A model generated the notes under the pieces. It worked only from the letters and a program-made list of their open reading frames with translations, did not search any database and was not told the DNA's origin. From the IMG/VR virus record IMGVR_UViG_3300025087_000233, positions 1 through 32,383 of that record: a stretch of 32,383 nt of DNA. One strand, written 5' to 3'. Positions 29,354 through 32,383 of the stretch are shown here, piece by piece. This DNA comes from a virus. Numbering within the stretch: position 1 is the stretch's first letter; each line of letters starts with the position of its first letter. Position numbers and translations under genes: made by a program.

Positions 29354-29551
29354 CTACGCCTCCCGTCTGTACCAGCGATACGCCACAATCCGCGCGTACC
29401 CTCTTATCTCGCCAAGCGACAAACGAATACCTCGCCGACGACGTGCCAAACGTCGTCGAGCTGAACACAACCGGCGAGTAGTTTCATCGCTGATCCAAAC
29501 AACTAGAAGATTATTATCGCCCAAACTTTCAATTCGCGTTCTTTCATCCAT
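29354..29551 (-). CDS. Small arginine-rich protein
   Basis: 65 residues, GGAG 7 nt before the ATG. Arg-rich centre (RRLCSARRRLARRRRGIRLS) suggests nucleic-acid binding. First gene behind the TTGACT/TATAAT promoter at 29606-29635. Confidence 0.6.
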   Translation of the reverse strand: MDERTRIESLGDNNLLVVWISDETTRRLCSARRRLARRRRGIRLSLGEIRGYARIVAYRWYRREA

Positions 29552-29605
29552 TGTGACTCTCCTCTACTCTCCCGGCGTGCGCCGGGTCGCTCTTCGTGTT
29601 CCAGA

Positions 29606-29635
29606 ATTATACTCCTACAAGCCGTGCCTAGTCAA
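29606..29635 (-). promoter_or_regulatory. Sigma70-type promoter
   Basis: Minus strand TTGACT (29635-29630), 18-bp spacer, consensus TATAAT (29611-29606), about 55 nt before gene 29354-29551. Confidence 0.75.
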
Positions 29636-30042
29636 GCATTTTGCCTACCAGTTTCCCCCGGCCGCCGAAGTGTTAAGGTTAGGTTCCTGCCGCCATGCTA
29701 CTCTGAAGCAGAACCTTACCACCTCCCCATACACATTATGTCACCCTCACGCCTCGCTATCCACTGCTTGTCTCAAGGCGCGCCTATCCGCAGTTTGACA
29801 TAATGCGCCTGAAAACTATGGCTACACGCAAATGATGAAACTATGGCTACACGCAAACGGTCATAGAGTGGCTACACGCAAATGACAAGTTGACATAAGC
29901 CACCGGCGAGGGGTGTGGCTATCCGCACAAGATGGCTATCCGCACAGGAGAGGGGAGGAGGGGGAGAGGGGGTGCTTAACTGCTTAACTAGACCCCTGGA
30001 GGCCTTTTTTTCGCTGGCGCGAGGGTGAGAGTGAGCGAAGAG
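29636..30042. promoter_or_regulatory. Regulatory intergenic region with iterons and TTGACATAA motifs
   Basis: About 400 nt without a credible gene. Contains two TTGACATAA motifs (29795-29806, 29890-29901), three TGGCTACACGCAAA iterons spaced 25 bp, two GGCTATCCGCACA copies (29917, 29934), a purine-rich run and a CTTAACTG pair. Could be a control region or a replication origin; no initiator gene is visible to decide. Confidence 0.5.
29819..29886 (+). repeat. Three iterons TGGCTACACGCAAA with exact 25-bp period
   Basis: Copies begin at 29819, 29844 and 29869. The 14-bp core is invariant while the 11-bp spacers differ, so the spacing (about 2.4 helical turns) appears selected. Confidence 0.85.
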
Positions 30043-30080
30043 GTAAACGAAAACGGCTAGACCATTGAGTCTAGCCGTTT
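30043..30080 (-). terminator. Rho-independent terminator with 12-bp perfect stem
   Basis: AAACGGCTAGAC / GTCTAGCCGTTT around a 6-nt loop (30051-30080); on the minus strand followed by TCGTTTACC. Ends the right-hand operon after gene 30148-30378. The symmetric stem may also stop plus-strand transcripts. Confidence 0.85.
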
Positions 30081-30147
30081 CTGATTTAACTCGCCTCCTC
30101 TCACACGTGCGTATTAATAGACGTGCGTCATTTTGTGGCGTGCGGCT

Positions 30148-30378
30148 TTATTCCCAGATGTCACTTACTACGATCTTCTTAATGTTTAGCCGTTCGCTCA
30201 CCTGTAATGTAAGCACCGGCTGGCCATCAACGATCTTCAACTCCAATTTTGCCAGTCGTCTAATAGCCTGAAAATCCATTCCGAATAAATCAAGTCTGAG
30301 ATTGTCTCTTGGTTCTTTCCCCCAAAGCCACGTATTGCCGTCCCGTCCTGCGAGGTATGCCCCAACATAGTTGATCAT
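30148..30378 (-). CDS. Small hypothetical protein
   Basis: 76 residues starting MINYVGAYLAGRDGNTWLWG (ATGA overlap; GGGAG 9 nt upstream). Beta-rich with a RLAKLELKIVDGQPVLTLQV segment. Last gene of the right-hand operon before the terminator. Confidence 0.65.
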   Translation of the reverse strand: MINYVGAYLAGRDGNTWLWGKEPRDNLRLDLFGMDFQAIRRLAKLELKIVDGQPVLTLQVSERLNIKKIVVSDIWE

Positions 30379-30554
30379 TTGCATATGCTCCCTTTTGAGA
30401 TATAGGTTACTTTCCCGTCAACCTCCTTCGCCTTTGGAAAATCTCCGCGTTGCACGTACTCTCGCGCCTCGCGTGGTGTGTTGAACATTGCGTAACCGTG
30501 CGAGGTGACAACGGCTATTTGGCCGTTGCCGAGGCTGATAAAAGTATTGTTCAT
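30375..30554 (-). CDS. Small hypothetical protein
   Basis: 59 residues starting MNNTFISLGNGQIAVVTSHG; AAAGGA upstream and ATGA overlaps at both ends. Short beta-rich domain, no known function. Confidence 0.6.
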   Translation of the reverse strand: MNNTFISLGNGQIAVVTSHGYAMFNTPREAREYVQRGDFPKAKEVDGKVTYISKGSICK

Positions 30555-30715
30555 TGTCCTTTATCCTCCGTTCGCATATCCTCCACCTTGACTCTCTCCC
30601 CCCGCTTGTTCACAAGTACGATCCACGCCTCCCCGTCTTTTGCTTTTATGCACTTGGTCAACAACTGGCCGACTTCGCCGGTGGGGAGGGTTACACGCTG
30701 GCCGGGGCGGATCAT
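30551..30715 (-). CDS. Small SH3-like beta protein
   Basis: 54 residues starting MIRPGQRVTLPTGEVGQLLT then GEAWIVLVNKRGERVKVED. The pattern of short strands and tight turns suits a small SH3-like barrel. AAGGA directly before the ATGA-overlapped start. Confidence 0.6.
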   Translation of the reverse strand: MIRPGQRVTLPTGEVGQLLTKCIKAKDGEAWIVLVNKRGERVKVEDMRTEDKGQ

Positions 30716-30966
30716 TCCTTGCCTCGCTTGACTAAGATCACTTCATCCTCAACGCACTCGACAGCGTGCGGGAGGTCTTGCAGATAGATTCGGCGCATGG
30801 CGGGATATACGCCGTTGGACAACCCTCGTACCGGCGTCCCCCACCACCACGATTCACCCTCTCCACCCTTTTCGTAGCACAGATAGATCACACCGCTCGA
30901 AGCGTTGCAGATGTAACGGTTGATGTGTTGTTGCACTACGTCACTCACGATCTTTTGGTTGTTCAT
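30712..30966 (-). CDS. Small hypothetical protein
   Basis: 84 residues starting MNNQKIVSDVVQQHINRYIC, GGAGG upstream, ATGA overlaps at both ends. Gly/Trp-rich middle (GGEGESWWWGTPV). No family recognised. Confidence 0.65.
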   Translation of the reverse strand: MNNQKIVSDVVQQHINRYICNASSGVIYLCYEKGGEGESWWWGTPVRGLSNGVYPAMRRIYLQDLPHAVECVEDEVILVKRGKE

Positions 30967-31205
30967 TTTCCCTCCGCTAGTTGTACTGCTTGTTTCAATT
31001 TGCCTTCTGCCGCGTCATACTCGCCTGACTTAAGCAGATACAACGCTTGTGAGATCGTGTAGAGCAGATCGCTATTGCGCTTTCCTCTCGCCAGATCGCC
31101 TAGTAAGAGGTTGATCGTTGCAGTGCGGGCTAACCCCGTTTGACGCTGGAGGAGGTCTAGTCCCTCCTCCGCGTCTGAGGTGAGAGTGAGATGATAGCCC
31201 GTCAC
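30963..31205 (-). CDS. Small helical protein, possible ribbon-helix-helix
   Basis: 80 residues from GTG 31205 (GGAG 7 nt upstream, right after the previous stop). The start YHLTLTSDAEEGLDLLQRQT followed by ARTATINLLLGDLA fits a strand-helix-helix like CopG/Arc regulators, then a second helical pair. DNA binding is possible, not shown. Confidence 0.55.
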   Translation of the reverse strand: MTGYHLTLTSDAEEGLDLLQRQTGLARTATINLLLGDLARGKRNSDLLYTISQALYLLKSGEYDAAEGKLKQAVQLAEGK

Positions 31206-31206
31206 C

Positions 31207-31521
31207 TTACGTCTCCATGATCGGGGAGTGATACCCGATCCCACTTGTGATCATAAAGTCCCATGCCCACATTTCTATACCGTTGTCCAGCACAATGTAT
31301 ATTCCCTTTCGCGGAAATGGCAACGGGGGAAACGGGCAGGGGATGATCGTACCCTCTTGCTCTGCGTATGCGTCTGGAATGTGTACGGGTAAGCCCGTGA
31401 CGCGGTGAGTAACCGTCATTGCGGGGAAGTGATACACCCGCTTGATACGTTGGCCGATACGCCACTTGTCACGCGGCAGGGGTACAACGGAGGAACGGTT
31501 ACAGGCGGGGCAGTTACACAT
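31207..31521 (-). CDS. Small Cys-pair protein
   Basis: 104 residues from ATG 31521 with GAGGAG 7 nt upstream. Starts with CNCPACNRSS, then a basic, beta-rich part with a Pro-rich turn (CPFPPLPFPRKGIYIVLDNG). Two frames extend further upstream but are shadows of the Ala-rich gene. Confidence 0.65.
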   Translation of the reverse strand: MCNCPACNRSSVVPLPRDKWRIGQRIKRVYHFPAMTVTHRVTGLPVHIPDAYAEQEGTIIPCPFPPLPFPRKGIYIVLDNGIEMWAWDFMITSGIGYHSPIMET

Positions 31522-31525
31522 TTTA

Positions 31526-32035
31526 TCACTCCTCAAGAAGAAGTAACACGCGCTCGGCCTCTTGTCGTAATTCTTTGTAAACGGCATCGTTGGTAGCAGA
31601 AGCGGCAACGTAGGCGGCATCGTTACCAACGGAATAAGCGACAAGATAAGCAACATGAGCGGCATTAGCAGCAGCAACGATATTAGTATCATTGGCAGCA
31701 TTGGCGGCGGCGCTGGCAGCGTGAAAGGCAGCATTAGTAACATTGCCAGCATAGGCGGCGGCTATTGCACGCCGGTAATTTTCCGGTGTGACATTCATTG
31801 AGAATTCGCGTAACGAGAGTTTTCCTCGTGCCGCCTCCCTAGATGCTACTCCCGCGCACCAATAGCGATATACCTTACTCAATCGGCACGCCAACCAACA
31901 TACCCAAGCATCATTCTTACACCGTGCCAATGTTTCAGGTGTCAACTCTGCGCCGTTGGGAAATGTGATTTCCACCCACTCTACCGCCCCAGTACAGGCT
32001 TTCAATTGACGAAGTTTCCTCGCCGTGATTATCAT
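31526..32035 (-). CDS. Alanine-rich repetitive protein
   Basis: 169 residues from ATG 32035 (GAGG 9 nt upstream). The N-terminus MIITARKLRQLKACTGAVEW matches a leader common to phage proteins of this kind; after a middle with several Cys/Trp comes an Ala/Asn-rich stretch (ANAANDTNIVAAANAAHVAY) of irregular repeats, which would form helices packed through alanines. Function unknown. Confidence 0.7.
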   Translation of the reverse strand: MIITARKLRQLKACTGAVEWVEITFPNGAELTPETLARCKNDAWVCWLACRLSKVYRYWCAGVASREAARGKLSLREFSMNVTPENYRRAIAAAYAGNVTNAAFHAASAAANAANDTNIVAAANAAHVAYLVAYSVGNDAAYVAASATNDAVYKELRQEAERVLLLLEE

Positions 32036-32039
32036 TCTG

Positions 32040-32312
32040 TTATTCCTCTTTTGCATCATGCACCCAATCTGCCTCACTTAGGCAAACGGGGCAGAATACC
32101 GACTCGGCTTCTGCTATCATTTCCCGATCCTCGACGGTGACGCCGTATGTACCGTCCCAATAGAAACAACATACTCCACCGTCCGGGTGTAATGCGCCGG
32201 GTGTCTCGCTCATGATCAACTCGTGATCAGCAGTTGTGCCAACAGGAAATGGTGCGACAAAGTGTGAGGGGGTGTGTCCGTTTGGACATACAGGATACGG
32301 GTTATTCATCAT
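32040..32312 (-). CDS. Small Cys-rich protein
   Basis: 90 residues from ATG 32312 with GGAGGAG 6 nt upstream. CPNGHTPSHF, VCCFYWDG and CPVCLSEADW provide Cys/His for one or two zinc sites. Confidence 0.65.
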   Translation of the reverse strand: MMNNPYPVCPNGHTPSHFVAPFPVGTTADHELIMSETPGALHPDGGVCCFYWDGTYGVTVEDREMIAEAESVFCPVCLSEADWVHDAKEE

Positions 32313-32326
32313 TTGTGTCTCCTCCA

Positions 32327-32383
32327 TTAATCCCAATAGGGTTCTGCGATCTTGGCCGGAGTCCGCCCGGCTGCGCGATCAAG
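32327..32383 (-). CDS. C-terminal end of a gene entering from the right
   Basis: Only the last 18 codons are in the window (LDRAAGRTPAKIAEPYWD, stop TAA). It reads as coding because the stop falls just before the next gene's ribosome site. Product cannot be told. Confidence 0.45.
   Translation of the reverse strand, partial: LDRAAGRTPAKIAEPYWD

Noticed and set aside
31560-31780. Tandem DNA repeat or CRISPR-like array on the plus strand
   Set aside because: The periodic look comes from Ala/Asn codons of the Ala-rich gene; units are irregular and there are no spacers.

Overview
The window reads as part of the genome of a tailed double-stranded DNA phage or prophage (Caudoviricetes). It has a large terminase, a portal protein, a Mu gpI-like protease/scaffold, dozens of tightly packed small genes on one strand, and almost no spacing between genes; start codons usually overlap the previous stop as ATGA, GTGA or TAATG. 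No ribosomal, tRNA or housekeeping gene was found. The host cannot be named from the sequence. Almost everything is on the minus strand, so transcription runs from high to low coordinates.

Right end (about 32.4 to 26.1 kb): a run of small early or accessory genes, many with CxxC zinc-binding pairs, divided by hairpin terminators (30.05 and 27.1 kb) and by two regulatory gaps. One gap (29.55-30.15 kb) holds three iterons spaced exactly 25 bp. The other (28.03-28.22 kb) holds three TAGTGT-N7-ACACTA operators on a consensus-like promoter. From 26.10 down to 25.02 kb there is about 1.08 kb with no credible gene but at least thirteen perfect hairpins, including a tRNA-like pair of arms. This is best explained as a very large structured phage RNA, of the GOLLD/ROOL kind or new.

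Middle (23.75 to 9.07 kb): a phage-borne sugar pathway resembling nonulosonic (sialic/pseudaminic/legionaminic-like) acid synthesis. It contains a PseB-like dehydratase, a NeuB-like synthase barrel lacking its C-terminal SAF domain, a PLP aminotransferase of the GSA-aminotransferase fold, a Gfo/Idh oxidoreductase, a PseG-like enzyme, two SAM methyltransferases, an SDR, an acetolactate-synthase-like ThDP enzyme, an ATP-grasp enzyme and a nucleotidyltransferase of the CMP-sugar type with a zinc-ribbon tail. The likely product is an unusual activated sugar for modifying the virion or the host surface. The leading gene has a consensus-like promoter that would give a nearly leaderless mRNA. Two of the genes are each preceded by exactly sixteen 5-nt repeats of the form GGYNN (80 nt), an arrangement I do not recognise. 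Small, mostly Cys-rich genes sit at gene junctions in the cluster, several flanked by short direct repeats copied from the ends of the neighbouring sugar genes, as if they had been inserted as cassettes.

Left end (9.07 to 0 kb): Cys-rich small genes, a DNA methyltransferase, then the packaging/morphogenesis genes (terS candidate, terL, a zinc-finger protein, portal with an N-terminal HTH-like segment, a small Pro-linker protein). A plus-strand cassette of five small genes (1.83-3.23 kb) with two near-identical promoters interrupts this operon. The operon then resumes with an FmdB-like zinc ribbon and a protease/scaffold gene that runs off the window.
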